From contig NZ_JAQGLB010000014.1 of assembly GCF_027853965.1 (NCBI RefSeq), positions 1 through 64,000 of the forward strand: DNA of 64,000 nt, read 5' to 3'. Below, piece by piece: positions 8,425-17,907 of this stretch (positions are counted from its first letter, which is position 1; each line of letters starts with the position of its first letter). A program made the position numbers and the translations under genes. Under the pieces are notes generated by a model, which was given only the letters and a program-made list of their open reading frames with translations, ran no database searches and was not told the DNA's origin. Origin of the DNA: Saccharopolyspora indica. GTDB taxonomy: Bacteria > Actinomycetota > Actinomycetes > Mycobacteriales > Pseudonocardiaceae.

Positions 8425-9255
8425 TCATTCCCACCAGAAGGACCAGGTCCGGCGCCCTCGGATCTCCTGGGCGTAGGCCTCGATCGTGCCCGTTTCCTGG
8501 AGGATCCGGTCCGGGCAGAAGGTCCAGTGCTCCGCCGCCACCGCTGCCGCGTGGTCCGGGTCCTGGGGCGGGGCCGCGACGCTGAGGTCGAGGCGGTCCG
8601 GCCCGAGGCGGAGGAGGCGGGCGCCGAAGCGCTCCTCCCAGCTCCGCGCCATCGCCGACAGGCCCGCCGTGCGGGACACGTGGTTGGCCGCGCCCGACCA
8701 GCCCAGGGCCGTCAGGACGTCGGCTCCTCGGCGCACCGGGATCAGGGCCAGGCGGATGTCCTCGCCGATGAACTTCGGGAGCTGCTGGTTGGCCAGGATG
8801 TCCGGGTCCGCCAGCAGGTTCCCGGCCGGGGCCGGGCCCGGGCAGTGGTAGTCGAACGGGGCGAGGACCTCCAGGTCGTAGGCCGGGCCGAGGTCGTCGT
8901 CCGCCTGCACCAGGCCGTCCCAGATCCGGGCCATCACGTCGACCACCCGCCAGCGGTCGATGTGGTCCAGCGGTTCCGGCGGCACGACGCCGACCGTGCA
9001 GCGCTCGCCGTAGACCTCGTCGTTGTCGCACAGCAGCAGCGGCCACAAGCCGCTCTGCCGGTGCTCGGCGCGCAGCGCGGCGACCAGCTGCGGAGCCGGA
9101 GGCTCATCGCTGATCCAGCACAGCGGCGCCGGGTCGCCGCCCATCATCGTCTGCTCGGTGAGGATCTCGCCGGGCGGCAGCGGTACCGACACCCCGGTGC
9201 CGAAAACCGCGGACAGATCGGCCGGAGCCCCCGCCTCCCGGTCGTCTCGCAACAC
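8425..9255 (-). CDS. DUF4253 domain protein
   Basis: A 276-residue cytosolic protein of unknown role. The C-terminal part (about residues 160-276) carries the DUF4253 pattern, including LALIPVRRGADVLTALGWSG and ending in RRTWSFWWE. An in-frame ATG exists at 9282, but AGGAGG lies 7 nt before GTG at 9255, which decides the start used here. It is convergent with the XRE-cupin gene, 28 bp away. Aromatic-rich strands such as LAPFDYHCPGPAPAGNL are visible but no catalytic motif is recognised. Confidence 0.75.
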   Translation of the reverse strand: MLRDDREAGAPADLSAVFGTGVSVPLPPGEILTEQTMMGGDPAPLCWISDEPPAPQLVAALRAEHRQSGLWPLLLCDNDEVYGERCTVGVVPPEPLDHIDRWRVVDVMARIWDGLVQADDDLGPAYDLEVLAPFDYHCPGPAPAGNLLADPDILANQQLPKFIGEDIRLALIPVRRGADVLTALGWSGAANHVSRTAGLSAMARSWEERFGARLLRLGPDRLDLSVAAPPQDPDHAAAVAAEHWTFCPDRILQETGTIEAYAQEIRGRRTWSFWWE

Positions 9256-9365
9256 TTCACCGCCTCCTAGCGACGCCCTCATCGCGGACCACCTTAGAGC
9301 CTGCGGGTGGTTGCGTTGCGTGCGTGGTTGCTTAGCAGAACCCGAGTACTTCCCCGGACCGCGCG

Positions 9366-10400
9366 CTATTCGGCGGAAAGGCCCGGCACCAGCACGATCC
9401 GCCCGGTTTCCCGGCCGGAGATGTGCAGGTCCAGCGCCTGCGCGGCGGATTCCAGCGGGAACCGGCCCGCGATCCGCGGCCGCAACTGTCCACTGGCGAC
9501 CATTCGGAGCAGCTGCTCCAGGTCCGCGCGGAACCGGTCGTTGGACCTGATGGCGTACAGGCGGCATCGCCGGTCGCCGGTGCTGCCGAGCAGCCGCAGC
9601 ACTTCCCACTTGGCGATCCGCCCGGCCGTCTTCAGGTAGGGCACCCACCAGGGGCCGGAGTCGTGCAGGGTCCGCGCGCTGCCGTAGGAGACCAGGGTGC
9701 CGCCGGGGGCGAGCATCGGCCACGACTCGTCCAGGCTCGTCGGGCCGAACGGGTCGAAGATCGCGTCCACTCCGCCGGGCGCGAGCTCGGCGACCCGGCT
9801 GCGGACGTCCGACGTGCGGTGGTCGATCAGCTCGACGCCCAGGTCGGCGAGCGCTTCGTGCCTGCGGGCGGAGGCCGTTCCGATCACCCGCAGCCCGGCG
9901 TTCACCGCGAGCTGCGCGAGCAGGATCCCGACCCCGCCGCCGATCCCGTGCACCAGGACCGTCTGTCCACTGCGGACGTTCGCGGCGCGCAGCAGCTGCT
10001 GGGCGGTGACCCCGTTGAGCACCACCGCGACCGCGTCCGCGGCCGCCAGCTCGTCGGGAACGGCGACCAGATCCCGGGCGCGGAGCTCGACGTGCTCGGC
10101 CCACGCGCCGGTGACCGGCAGCGCCGCCACCCGCTGGCCGACGCGCCACCCGGTCACCTCCGGGCCGACCGCCACGATCTCGCCGACCAGGTCGTAGCCG
10201 GGCACGAACGGGTTCGCCGGCTGCGCCGGGTAGCGCCCGTGCAGCATCTGGACCTCGGCGAAGGCGACTCCGGCGGCTTCGGTGCGCACCAGCACCCGGT
10301 GCGGGCCGGGCGGGCGGACCGGGCTGGTGCGGGTGCTGACGACCTCCGTGCCGCCCAGTCCCGTGAACACGACCTCGATGCCGCTGGTGGGCACCGCCAT
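9366..10400 (-). CDS. MDR-family NADPH:quinone-type oxidoreductase
   Basis: A 344-residue medium-chain reductase. The catalytic domain begins IEVVFTGLGGTEVVSTRTSP and contains FVPGYDLVGEIVAVGPEVTG; the cofactor domain has VLVHGIGGGVGILLAQLAV, close to the quinone-reductase AxxGGVG pattern. No structural zinc cysteine cluster is present, so this is a zinc-free quinone/enone reductase type. ATG at 10400 has GGAGG upstream; an in-frame extension to 10454 lacks support. Its substrate is unknown and it is not obviously part of an operon. Confidence 0.85.
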   Translation of the reverse strand: MAVPTSGIEVVFTGLGGTEVVSTRTSPVRPPGPHRVLVRTEAAGVAFAEVQMLHGRYPAQPANPFVPGYDLVGEIVAVGPEVTGWRVGQRVAALPVTGAWAEHVELRARDLVAVPDELAAADAVAVVLNGVTAQQLLRAANVRSGQTVLVHGIGGGVGILLAQLAVNAGLRVIGTASARRHEALADLGVELIDHRTSDVRSRVAELAPGGVDAIFDPFGPTSLDESWPMLAPGGTLVSYGSARTLHDSGPWWVPYLKTAGRIAKWEVLRLLGSTGDRRCRLYAIRSNDRFRADLEQLLRMVASGQLRPRIAGRFPLESAAQALDLHISGRETGRIVLVPGLSAE

Positions 10401-10562
10401 GACGACCTCCGCTGGCAGACGCTCGGTGCCCACGAGCGGTCGCGCGGGCATCACGAAGCCCGCACTGTACCGGGAAGATCATCGGCCGGGGTGCGCAATC
10501 GGCGGACCCGGCCGGAAGGGACGGCGGCCGGTCCGGGCGGTTCCGGTACCGGCCGCTGCGGG

Positions 10563-10763
10563 TCAGCGCCCCTGGTGGGGCACGTGGGCTTCGATCTCGC
10601 AGTCGCCGCCCGGGTACACCAGGCTTTCGTGCCCGTCCTTGTAGCGCACCAAGTACGGTGGCGCCCCGTCCGGGCCGCGGACCTCCAGGATCTCGGCGAA
10701 CTGCTCGGCCTCGTCGACGTGCTTGCTGTGCACGTGCAGTTGGTCACCCACGGCTGCTTTCAT
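10563..10763 (-). CDS. DUF1918 small protein
   Basis: A 66-residue protein with the DUF1918 pattern: MKAAVGDQLHVHSKHVDE, then ILEVRGPDGAPPYLVRYKDG and a short acidic C-terminus. This is a single SH3-like barrel common in actinobacteria. ATG at 10763 is preferred because GGAGG lies 8-9 nt upstream; ATG at 10769 would leave too little spacing. The role is unknown. A GC-rich hairpin at about 10528-10555 follows the gene. Confidence 0.8.
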   Translation of the reverse strand: MKAAVGDQLHVHSKHVDEAEQFAEILEVRGPDGAPPYLVRYKDGHESLVYPGGDCEIEAHVPHQGR

Positions 10764-10828
10764 GCCCATCACCTCCGCGGCCCCAGACTAAGTGACCGGG
10801 GCCACACCTCGCAGGGTGCGGAGGGCGC

Positions 10829-11257
10829 TCAGCCGCCGACCTTCGAGCAGGTCGTGGCGACCTCCTGGTACTTCTCCAGCTGGGCGGTGGCCCAGTCGGC
10901 GCTGGCGTCCAGGTCGATCTGGCCCTCGGCGACCTGCTGCACCGACTGCTGCACGTCGAGCAGGTTCTGCCGCAGCGTCTGGTCGGCGGTCTTCTCCGCC
11001 AGCTGGCCGAGCTCGTCGACCTTGGCCTGGGCGTCGGCCTTGGCCTGCTCCGGGTCGGCGAAGTTGGGCATGAAGCTCGCGACGTTGAGCGCTTGCAGGC
11101 AGGCGCCCGCGGTGTCGAGGCTCTCCTGCGCGTTCTGGAGCTGCTCGTTGGCGTTCTCCAGGCCCTGCTGTGCTTCCTGCACCTGACCGCACGCGGCCAG
11201 GCCGACCAGCACCGGCAGCGACAACGCCACTGCCACGAACTTCTTTCGAGCTCGCAT
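10829..11257 (-). CDS. Secreted lipoprotein, coiled-coil, unknown function
   Basis: A 142-residue protein with a lipoprotein signal (lipobox VGLAAC, Cys23). It is followed by a Gln/Asn/Glu-rich helical stretch (EAQQGLENANEQLQNAQESL) that looks like a coiled coil. Later cysteines at ACLQ and TTCSK could form a disulfide. No named domain is recognised. It stands alone and leftward, with its own spacing to the DUF1918 gene. Confidence 0.75.
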   Translation of the reverse strand: MRARKKFVAVALSLPVLVGLAACGQVQEAQQGLENANEQLQNAQESLDTAGACLQALNVASFMPNFADPEQAKADAQAKVDELGQLAEKTADQTLRQNLLDVQQSVQQVAEGQIDLDASADWATAQLEKYQEVATTCSKVGG

Positions 11258-11366
11258 CTTCCCTCCGGGGCTCCGAGGGGCACCGGTGAGCGGCGCCTCC
11301 CTTGTACCCTATCGGCCCTCGCTCACCTGATGGGCGAAATGTCGTATACAGCGGAGAATTCGCTGA

Positions 11367-12194
11367 TCACAGGTTGATCCACGCCATGATTTCCGGCGGC
11401 AGGTCGAGCTGGGCGAGCCAGGGCGCCGCGCCGATCCGGTAGAGCACCACCGAGCTCAGCACCACTGCCGCGATGGTCAGGCCCGGGCCGATCAGGGCCA
11501 TCTCCACCTTGCCGCCGGTGCGCATCCGCATCGGCTTCGGCGGGGCCACCGGGTACCAGGTCTTGCCGCCCAGCGGCACCGGCCACAGCATCGGGCAGCC
11601 CTGCTCGGTGATCGCGTCGCCGATGAAGTGCGCGATGCAGCCGATCATCACCGCGACGCCGAACGCCGCCGGGTTGGTCGGCTGGTCGCCCGCCCACGCC
11701 CAGCAGGCCACCGTGAGCAGCAGCGATGCCACCGTGATCAGGATCGCGTCCGAGCTCGACGACCAGGTGTGCATGATGCCGCGGACCGCGAGGCCGGCGA
11801 AGAAGAACATCAGGATGGCCACCGCGGCGCTCTCGCTGGTCTGCACGATGGCGGTGGTGATCAGCCCGGCGAGCACCGCGAAGACCACGGTGTGCGTGAA
11901 GCCGCGGTGGGTGCCCTCGCGGTCGCTGTCGCGCTTGGTGCGGGTGAGGCGGTAGAGGAATCCGCTGAAGCCGCTGATCCCGGCCGAGGCGCCGCGCGAG
12001 ATGGCGCCGAAGGTGCTGGCCACGGTCGACTTCGGGTGGTCGATGTCGGGCAGCAGGGCCGCGCCGGAGGCCAGCGTGGCCCCGACCACCCAGGTCTTCG
12101 GGGATAATTGCCCGAGCGCGTGCGTATCGGCCAGGGCGGTCACGGCCGCCCATGCGGCCAAGCCGCTCATCGCGTGCGTCGGTCCGGTCGCCAC
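11367..12194 (-). CDS. Membrane-bound metal-dependent hydrolase (YdjM/DUF457-like)
   Basis: A 275-residue polytopic protein. The N-terminus has THAMSGLAAW and ALLPDIDHPKS, and a histidine-rich THRGFTHTVVF follows; HIFGD-like IAHFIGDAITEQG comes later. These His/Asp motifs in membrane helices match the LexA-binding/YdjM-type predicted metal-dependent hydrolases. GTG at 12194 has AGGAGG upstream. It is divergent from icd (start 12387). The substrate is unknown. Confidence 0.82.
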   Translation of the reverse strand: MATGPTHAMSGLAAWAAVTALADTHALGQLSPKTWVVGATLASGAALLPDIDHPKSTVASTFGAISRGASAGISGFSGFLYRLTRTKRDSDREGTHRGFTHTVVFAVLAGLITTAIVQTSESAAVAILMFFFAGLAVRGIMHTWSSSSDAILITVASLLLTVACWAWAGDQPTNPAAFGVAVMIGCIAHFIGDAITEQGCPMLWPVPLGGKTWYPVAPPKPMRMRTGGKVEMALIGPGLTIAAVVLSSVVLYRIGAAPWLAQLDLPPEIMAWINL

Positions 12195-12386
12195 GCCGCC
12201 CCCTCCTTGATCGCCTGCGTCGGTGGTCGAGCCTAGAAGAAGATCACGACACGAGGACGACGCGCCGAACAGTGGCGCATCGCGCGCGGGTACGGGTGGT
12301 GGTCGGTGCAGGGTGGAGGGCACAATCGAACCCGATAGCAGTACGCTCGTACCGCTTGCATTCTCGCGAGAGGAGCACCCCGCCAC

Positions 12387-13607
12387 ATGAGCAAGATCAA
12401 GGTTCAGGGCACCGTAGCCGAGCTCGACGGCGACGAGATGACCAGGATCATCTGGTCCTTCATCAAGGACAAGCTGGTCCACCCCTACCTGGACATCAAC
12501 CTCGACTACTACGACCTCGGCATCGAGCACCGGGACGCCACCGACGACCAGGTCACGGTCGACGCGGCGAACGCGATCGCCAAGCACGGCGTCGGCGTCA
12601 AGTGCGCCACCATCACCCCGGACGAGGCCCGGGTTGAGGAGTTCGGCCTGAAGAAGATGTGGCGGAGCCCGAACGGGACGATCCGCAACATCCTCGGCGG
12701 CGTCATCTTCCGCGAGCCGATCGTCATCTCCAACATCCCGCGCTACGTGCCGACCTGGACCAAGCCGATCGTCATCGGCCGTCACGCGCACGGTGACCAG
12801 TACAAGGCCAGCGACTTCAAGGTCCCCGGCCCGGGCACCGTCACGATGACGTACACGCCGGAGGACGGCAGCGAGCCGATCGAGTTCGAGGTCGCCAAGT
12901 TCGGCGAAGACGGCGGCGTCGCGATGGGCATGTACAACTACCGCAAGTCGATCGAGGAGTTCGCGCGCGCGTCGTTCCGCTACGGCCTGGAGCGCAACTT
13001 CCCGGTCTACATGTCGACCAAGAACACGATCCTGAAGGCCTACGACGGCATGTTCAAGGACGTGTTCCAGGAGATCTTCGACGCCGAGTACAAGGCCGAG
13101 TTCGACGCCAAGGGCATCACCTACGAGCACCGGCTGATCGACGACATGGTCGCCAGCGCCCTGAAGTGGGAGGGCGGCTACGTCTGGGCCTGCAAGAACT
13201 ACGACGGTGACGTCCAGTCCGACACCGTGGCGCAGGGCTTCGGCTCGCTGGGCCTGATGACCTCGGTGCTGATGACCGCGGACGGCAAGGTGGAGGCCGA
13301 GGCCGCGCACGGCACGGTCACCCGCCACTACCGCCAGCACCAGCAGGGCAAGCCGACCTCGACGAACCCGATCGCGTCGATCTTCGCGTGGACCCGGGGC
13401 CTGCAGCACCGCGGCAAGCTGGACTCCACCCCCGAGGTCGTCGGCTTCGCCAACACCCTGGAGCAGGTCGTCATCGAGACCGTCGAGAGCGGCAAGATGA
13501 CCAAGGACCTGGCGCTGCTCGTCGGCGGTGACCAGCAGTTCCAGACCACCGAGGAGTTCCTCGCGACGCTGGACGAGAACCTGCAGAAGAAGATGGCCAA
13601 CGGCTGA
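12387..13607 (+). CDS. icd: NADP-dependent isocitrate dehydrogenase, homodimeric type
   Basis: A 406-residue TCA-cycle enzyme converting isocitrate and NADP to 2-oxoglutarate, CO2 and NADPH. It carries the eukaryote-like dimeric IDH sequence: [19 protein letters not shown], then [12 protein letters not shown], the substrate loop [20 protein letters not shown] and the metal-site HRLIDDMVA. The length fits this type (about 405), not the 740-residue monomeric IDH found in many actinobacteria. ATG at 12387 follows GAGAGGAGC. A hairpin terminator follows at 13626. Confidence 0.96.
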   Translation: MSKIKVQGTVAELDGDEMTRIIWSFIKDKLVHPYLDINLDYYDLGIEHRDATDDQVTVDAANAIAKHGVGVKCATITPDEARVEEFGLKKMWRSPNGTIRNILGGVIFREPIVISNIPRYVPTWTKPIVIGRHAHGDQYKASDFKVPGPGTVTMTYTPEDGSEPIEFEVAKFGEDGGVAMGMYNYRKSIEEFARASFRYGLERNFPVYMSTKNTILKAYDGMFKDVFQEIFDAEYKAEFDAKGITYEHRLIDDMVASALKWEGGYVWACKNYDGDVQSDTVAQGFGSLGLMTSVLMTADGKVEAEAAHGTVTRHYRQHQQGKPTSTNPIASIFAWTRGLQHRGKLDSTPEVVGFANTLEQVVIETVESGKMTKDLALLVGGDQQFQTTEEFLATLDENLQKKMANG

Positions 13608-13625
13608 CCTTCGGCTGCGAACCGC

Positions 13626-13655
13626 GAACGCCGCTCCCGCCAGGGGGCGGCGTTC
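13626..13655 (+). terminator. Terminator hairpin after icd
   Basis: Arms GAACGCCGC (13626-13634) and GCGGCGTTC (13647-13655) pair perfectly around a 12-nt loop, 18 bp after the icd stop. Confidence 0.7.
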
Positions 13656-13792
13656 TGGTCTTCCGGGACTACTGCCCGCGCACGGGTGACACCCGGGCTG
13701 TTGAACGGGGCGCGCTGATGGGGTGCTCCGGGTTCCGCCGGGCCGGGTCGGCGCTGAAGCTGGGGAGGTAGTGCCCGACCGGGAGGTTCGCC

Positions 13793-14101
13793 GTGTTCTT
13801 CGTGCCCCGCTCACTGCTGCTCGTCGGCGCCGGTGCGATCGGCGCGATCTACCTGATGAGCGCGAACCAGGCCGGCAGCGCCCCCGGCGTCGCCGAGCCC
13901 TGCGCCTTCCACGTCGCCGCCGACGTGCTCAACGTGCGCTCCGGGCCCAACGCCGCGGACGGCAAGGTCGGCGCCCTGCGGCACGGCGAGCAGGTGGCCG
14001 CGCTGCCGAACGTCGTGGACGGCTTCCGGGACCTCGGCGGCGGCCGCTGGGCCGCGCAGCAGTTCCTGCTGCCGGCGCCGGGAAGCAGCTGCGCACCGTG
14101 A
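13793..14101 (+). CDS. Small secreted SH3-like domain protein
   Basis: A 102-residue protein with an N-terminal hydrophobic segment (LLLVGAGAIGAIYLM) that is a signal peptide or anchor. It is followed by a bacterial SH3-type module (about residues 42-95) with the classical DVLNVRSGPNAADGKVGALR and a WAAQQFL end. Cys41 and Cys100 could pair. Bacterial SH3 domains of this kind usually bind cell-wall peptides. GTG at 13793 has GGGAGG upstream. Confidence 0.75.
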   Translation: MFFVPRSLLLVGAGAIGAIYLMSANQAGSAPGVAEPCAFHVAADVLNVRSGPNAADGKVGALRHGEQVAALPNVVDGFRDLGGGRWAAQQFLLPAPGSSCAP

Positions 14102-14171
14102 TTGCCCGGGGTGGTGCGAAGCCGCGATCGGGGCTCCGTTAAGCTCTAGGGCACGCGGTCAACACCGCCCC

Positions 14172-14246
<75 letters not shown>

Positions 14247-14249
14247 ACC

Positions 14250-14288
14250 CGAAGTCCCCGTCGATGCTGTTGATCGACGGGGACTTCG
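14250..14288 (+). terminator. Terminator hairpin after tRNA-Val
   Basis: A perfect 16-bp stem (14250-14265 with 14273-14288) and a 7-nt loop, starting 4 bp after the tRNA CCA end. Confidence 0.85.
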
Positions 14289-14424
14289 TCGTTGCGGCTG
14301 GTCCACCGGCGACTTGGTTGTCCACAGTGGAGGAACGTGGTGATCGGCGCCGGATCTTGGCCGGGAAGGTTCGGGGACTTAGAATCCCGGCTCTCGGCAT
14401 TCTCGGGTTCTAAGGGGGCGGCGG

Positions 14425-14907
14425 ATGGCGGGCAACCGCAGGCGGTCGACCGCAGCGGCGGACGGCGCGGTGCGCCGCCTGGACGTCCTGGGTCGCGACC
14501 TCGCCGCGGCCACGGTCGCGTTCCACACCGAGGTCGCCGAGCGGCTCGGGCTGTCGGTCACCGACCACAAGTGCCTCGACCTGATCCAGCGCAGCGAGGG
14601 CGAGATGACCGCGGGGCGGCTCGCCGAGCTGTCCGGCCTGTCCACCGGGACGGTCACCGGTGTGATCGACCGGCTCGAACGTGCCGGGTACGTGGTGCGG
14701 GTCCGGGACGAGCGCGATCGGCGGAAGGTCCTGGTGGAGCTGGTCGACGGTGACGCCGACGAGCTCACCGAGCTCTTCGCCGGCCTGCACCGGCGGGTGG
14801 TCAAGACCGTGCGCAAGCTCGGGCCCGCCGAGCGGGAGGTCGTCGAGTCCTACCTGAGCGAGATGATCGACGCACTGCGCGCCGAGACCGCCGAGCTCCG
14901 CGGCTGA
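14425..14907 (+). CDS. MarR-family regulator (first of two)
   Basis: A 160-residue MarR protein with a winged helix around residues 55-110: MTAGRLAELSGLSTGTVTGV for the helix-turn-helix and RVRDERDRRKVLVEL for the wing. It is clearly paralogous to the next gene (15024-15530), sharing LAELSGLSTGTVTGV. ATG at 14425 follows AAGGGGGCGG. Two tandem MarR paralogues upstream of the polyketide SARP suggest ligand-sensing control at the cluster border. Their targets cannot be read from the sequence. Confidence 0.88.
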   Translation: MAGNRRRSTAAADGAVRRLDVLGRDLAAATVAFHTEVAERLGLSVTDHKCLDLIQRSEGEMTAGRLAELSGLSTGTVTGVIDRLERAGYVVRVRDERDRRKVLVELVDGDADELTELFAGLHRRVVKTVRKLGPAEREVVESYLSEMIDALRAETAELRG

Positions 14908-15023
14908 TCCCCGCCAGGCGTCAGCGCTCGAGCGGAACTCGTAACTCGCTCAAGGACTTTCGCGCTGGGCCTCGAATGTGCCTACCCTGCACGAGGCGGT
15001 GCTGGACGTCGAGGTGGTGGGGT

Positions 15024-15530
15024 GTGTCCGGGAACAGCTCCGGTGCTGCGGACGGATCGCAGGAGATGGCGGCGGTGAGCCGGGACTTCAGCGCGGCGCA
15101 GATCCTCTTCCACTCCGCCGTCGCCGACGTGGTCGGTCTCTCGGCGGGGGACTACAAGTGCCTGGACCTGGCGCTGCGGGCCGGACGTCCGCTCACCGCG
15201 GGCCAGCTCGCCGAGCTGTCCGGGCTGAGCACCGGGACGGTGACCGGGGTGGTGGACCGGCTGGAGAGCGCCGGTCTGGTGCTGCGGGTCCGGGATTCGG
15301 AGGATCGCCGCCGCGTCCTGATCGAAGTGACTCCGGAGGTCGAAACGCGCTTCGGCGGAATCTTCGATTCCTTGCATCGCGCGGTGCAACAGCTGGAATC
15401 GGAATTCACGCCGGATGATCTTCGCGTCGTCCACGTGTACATGAAGCGTTCAATCGAGATGTTCCGGCAGCAGATCCTCCGCTTGCGCGATCACGCCGCG
15501 AGCGGGCGTCGAGGTACTACCGAAGAGTAA
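15024..15530 (+). CDS. MarR-family regulator (second of two)
   Basis: A 168-residue paralogue of the preceding MarR gene, with LTAGQLAELSGLSTGTVTGV in the recognition helix and RVRDSEDRRRVLIEV in the wing. GTG at 15024 is chosen because GAGG lies 9 nt upstream and the alignment with the paralogue needs residues before the ATG at 15066, whose AGGAG directly abuts it. An upstream in-frame start at 14976 would add a Cys/Trp-rich tail with no homologue. It lies immediately upstream of the SARP promoter. Confidence 0.8.
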   Translation: MSGNSSGAADGSQEMAAVSRDFSAAQILFHSAVADVVGLSAGDYKCLDLALRAGRPLTAGQLAELSGLSTGTVTGVVDRLESAGLVLRVRDSEDRRRVLIEVTPEVETRFGGIFDSLHRAVQQLESEFTPDDLRVVHVYMKRSIEMFRQQILRLRDHAASGRRGTTEE

Positions 15531-15644
15531 GCGGTGCGCCGCGCTGGAATATTCCACGGCTGGGCCGCTGAGGTGTGCCGTGCTGCTCCGATACCTCGGT
15601 TTTGCTGGTGCGACCGCCGGATTCCGGGTTCCGGCAGATGCAGG

Positions 15645-15673
15645 TCGAGCATCTCTTGAGCGTGATCCGAGCG
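15645..15673 (+). promoter_or_regulatory. Phased heptamer repeats upstream of the SARP gene
   Basis: Three heptamers, TCGAGCA (15645), TTGAGCG (15656) and CCGAGCG (15667), are spaced exactly 11 bp apart with 4-bp gaps, the layout of SARP binding sites. They lie in the 331-bp gene-free stretch 15531-15861, 189 bp before the SARP start, and suggest autoregulation. No strong -10 follows at 8 nt (GAGTCT at 15682). No gene is seen in this gap. Confidence 0.55.
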
Positions 15674-15861
15674 GATGCAAAGAGTCTCCGCATATCCAGA
15701 TTCTTTGTCGTAGAGTGAACCAGCCGGATCCGCCTGGGGGACTGACGTGGTCCGGATGAATGGTCGGTCGACCGCGACGTCGCGGATGTGACCGTGAGTG
15801 ATGGCGCAACGCAACACGATCAGCTCAACGTCTGGGCTGTTCTGGAGGGAGTGTCATACTG

Positions 15862-17754
15862 ATGCAGTTTCGATTACTGGGGCCGTTCGAAGTGGTGGAC
15901 GAAGGGTGCGTCGTTACTCCGACCGCACCGAAACTGCGTCAGGTCCTGGCCCTTCTCGCGCTCCGCGCCAACTCCGTGGTCCGGGTGGACCAGCTGATCG
16001 AGGAACTCTGGGAGGACCGGCCGCCGGCCAGCGCGACGACCACCCTGCAAACCTATGTATACCAGCTCCGCAAGATGCTGGGCCTGGCCGAACCCGCGGC
16101 CGGCGCCCAGGAAGTGGTGCTGACCACGCGCTCCGGCGGATATTCGTTGCGCATCCCGGAGAAGTCCGTCGACGTGCACTGCTTCGAAGAGCTCGCCGAG
16201 CAGGGCCGCCGCGAGGTTGACAGCGGTGCCGTCGAGAGCGGTGCCGAGCTGCTGCGGTCGGCGCTGCGCTTGTGGCGCGGTCCGGCGTTCAACGACGTGG
16301 CGGCCGGGCCGGTGCTGCACGCCGACCTGGTGCGCCTGGAGGAGACCCGGCGCAGCATCGTCGAGCAGCGGTTGGAGGCGGAGCTCTTCCTCGGCCAGCA
16401 CCACCAGCTGATCGGGGAGCTCAGCGGGCTGTCCGCGCAGATGCCCACGCACGAGGGCTTCCACGCCAAGCTCATGATCGCGCTCTACCGCGCGGGTCGC
16501 CGGTCCGAGGCGTTGCAGGCCTACCGCAGGCTGCGCGATGCGCTGGCCGACGAGCTCGGGCTGGAGCCGTCACCGGATCTTCAGAAGCTGCACCGGCAGC
16601 TGCTCGCCTCGGACTCGGAGCTGGCCACGCCTGCCGGGAGCCAGCGCAACACGCGGCTGTCGGCTCTGGTGGAGGCGCCCGTGCAGCTCCCGGCGGAGGT
16701 CCCGCGCCTCTTCGGTCGCACGGCCGAGGTGGAGAAGGTCAGCTACCTGCTGCGGGAGCCGGTGGGGGCGGTGTCCCCGGTGGTCTCCGTGGTTGGTGCA
16801 CCGGGTTCGGGGAAGTCGGCGTTCAGCGTCAAGGTGGCGCACCAGCTGCGCAGCGCGTTCCCGGACGGCCCGCTGTACGCCAGCCTGGCGGGGTTGCCGG
16901 ACGACCCGGCGGCGGTCGGTGACGTGCTGGCCAACTTCCTGCGCGCGGCCGGGATCCGGGCCGAGCAGCTGCCGCCGGGCGTGGCGGAGCGCAGCCAGCT
17001 GTTCCGCAGCTGGAGCGCGCAGTCCAAGCTGCTGGTGGTGCTCGACGACGTGGTCAGCGCGAGCCAGGTCGCGCCGCTGCTGCCCAGCGGCCGGGGCTCG
17101 GCCGCGCTGATCTCCGCCCGGCGCAGGCTGAGCGGATCCACGGTGGGCAGCGGGGTGGAACTGGGGCCGCTCGGGCACGAGAACTCGTTGAGCCTGCTCG
17201 CGTCGGTGCTCGGTGCGCAGCGCGTGGAGCAGGACCTGGACGGGGCCAGCCGGCTGGCCCGGCTCTGCGGTGGCCTGCCCATGGCGCTGCAGGCCGCAGC
17301 CGGGCGGCTCGTGCTCCGGCCGCACTGGTCGTTGACGCGGTTGGCGAAGCGGCTCCGCTCCTCGCACCACGTGCTCGACGAGCTCAACGACGGTCAGCAC
17401 GACATGCGGCGCAGCATCGAGGTCAGCTGGCGGCTGCTCTCCAGCGCGCACCGCGCCGCGTTCGTCCGGATCGGCGCGCACGTGAAGGGCAACGTGTCGG
17501 TGCGGTGCACCGCCGAGGTGCTCGGGGTGGACGAGAACGAAGCCGAATCGCTGCTGGAGAACCTCGTCGAGCTCCGCCTGGTGGACGCCGAGCCCAGCGT
17601 CGCCGACGACTTCGTCTACAACTTCCCGCCGCTGGTCCGGCTGGCCGCCAGGGCGCTGGCGGAGGCCGAACCGCCCGCGGTCCCCCAGACGGTCGCCGAA
17701 CTTCCGTTCACCGCCAGGGGCACTGCGCGCTACGTCGCCGGAGCTCCGGCGTGA
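15862..17754 (+). CDS. SARP-family pathway regulator with NB-ARC domain
   Basis: A 630-residue SARP activator. It has an OmpR-like winged helix (about residues 1-95, MQFRLLGPFEVVD to QTYVYQLRKMLG), the BTAD activation domain (about 100-245, ending ADELGLEPSPDLQKLHRQLL) and an NB-ARC ATPase (about 280-500) with Walker A VVGAPGSGKSAFSVK and Walker B LLVVLDDV. It lacks the TPR tail of full-length AfsR (about 990 residues). ATG at 15862 has GGAGGGA upstream. Codon 5 is TTA (15874-15876), a rare leucine codon read by the bldA tRNA in streptomycetes, which implies developmental control. It probably activates the polyketide operons through the TCGAGNN repeats found upstream of them. Confidence 0.92.
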   Translation: MQFRLLGPFEVVDEGCVVTPTAPKLRQVLALLALRANSVVRVDQLIEELWEDRPPASATTTLQTYVYQLRKMLGLAEPAAGAQEVVLTTRSGGYSLRIPEKSVDVHCFEELAEQGRREVDSGAVESGAELLRSALRLWRGPAFNDVAAGPVLHADLVRLEETRRSIVEQRLEAELFLGQHHQLIGELSGLSAQMPTHEGFHAKLMIALYRAGRRSEALQAYRRLRDALADELGLEPSPDLQKLHRQLLASDSELATPAGSQRNTRLSALVEAPVQLPAEVPRLFGRTAEVEKVSYLLREPVGAVSPVVSVVGAPGSGKSAFSVKVAHQLRSAFPDGPLYASLAGLPDDPAAVGDVLANFLRAAGIRAEQLPPGVAERSQLFRSWSAQSKLLVVLDDVVSASQVAPLLPSGRGSAALISARRRLSGSTVGSGVELGPLGHENSLSLLASVLGAQRVEQDLDGASRLARLCGGLPMALQAAAGRLVLRPHWSLTRLAKRLRSSHHVLDELNDGQHDMRRSIEVSWRLLSSAHRAAFVRIGAHVKGNVSVRCTAEVLGVDENEAESLLENLVELRLVDAEPSVADDFVYNFPPLVRLAARALAEAEPPAVPQTVAELPFTARGTARYVAGAPA

Positions 17755-17782
17755 CGGCCTGACGCCGAGCGCGGCGGTCTCG

Positions 17783-17833
17783 TCGAGTCATTCCCCAACC
17801 CTCCCCGAGCCGGTCCTGGAACAGTCCCGAACG
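17783..17833 (+). promoter_or_regulatory. Possible SARP site upstream of POT transporter
   Basis: Heptamers at 17783 (TCGAGTC), 17794 (CCCAACC), 17805 (CCGAGCC), 17816 (CTGGAAC) and 17827 (CCGAACG) keep an exact 11-bp period. Only the first and third match TCGAGNN well. The site is 75 bp before the transporter start. It is weaker than the other boxes. Confidence 0.4.
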
Positions 17834-17907
17834 GCAAGGGAGATCTCGCCGCACGTCCAGTGTGGAGGGTTCCCGATCGGGCGGTGTCTCCTTCCGGGAG
17901 GGTGGGA

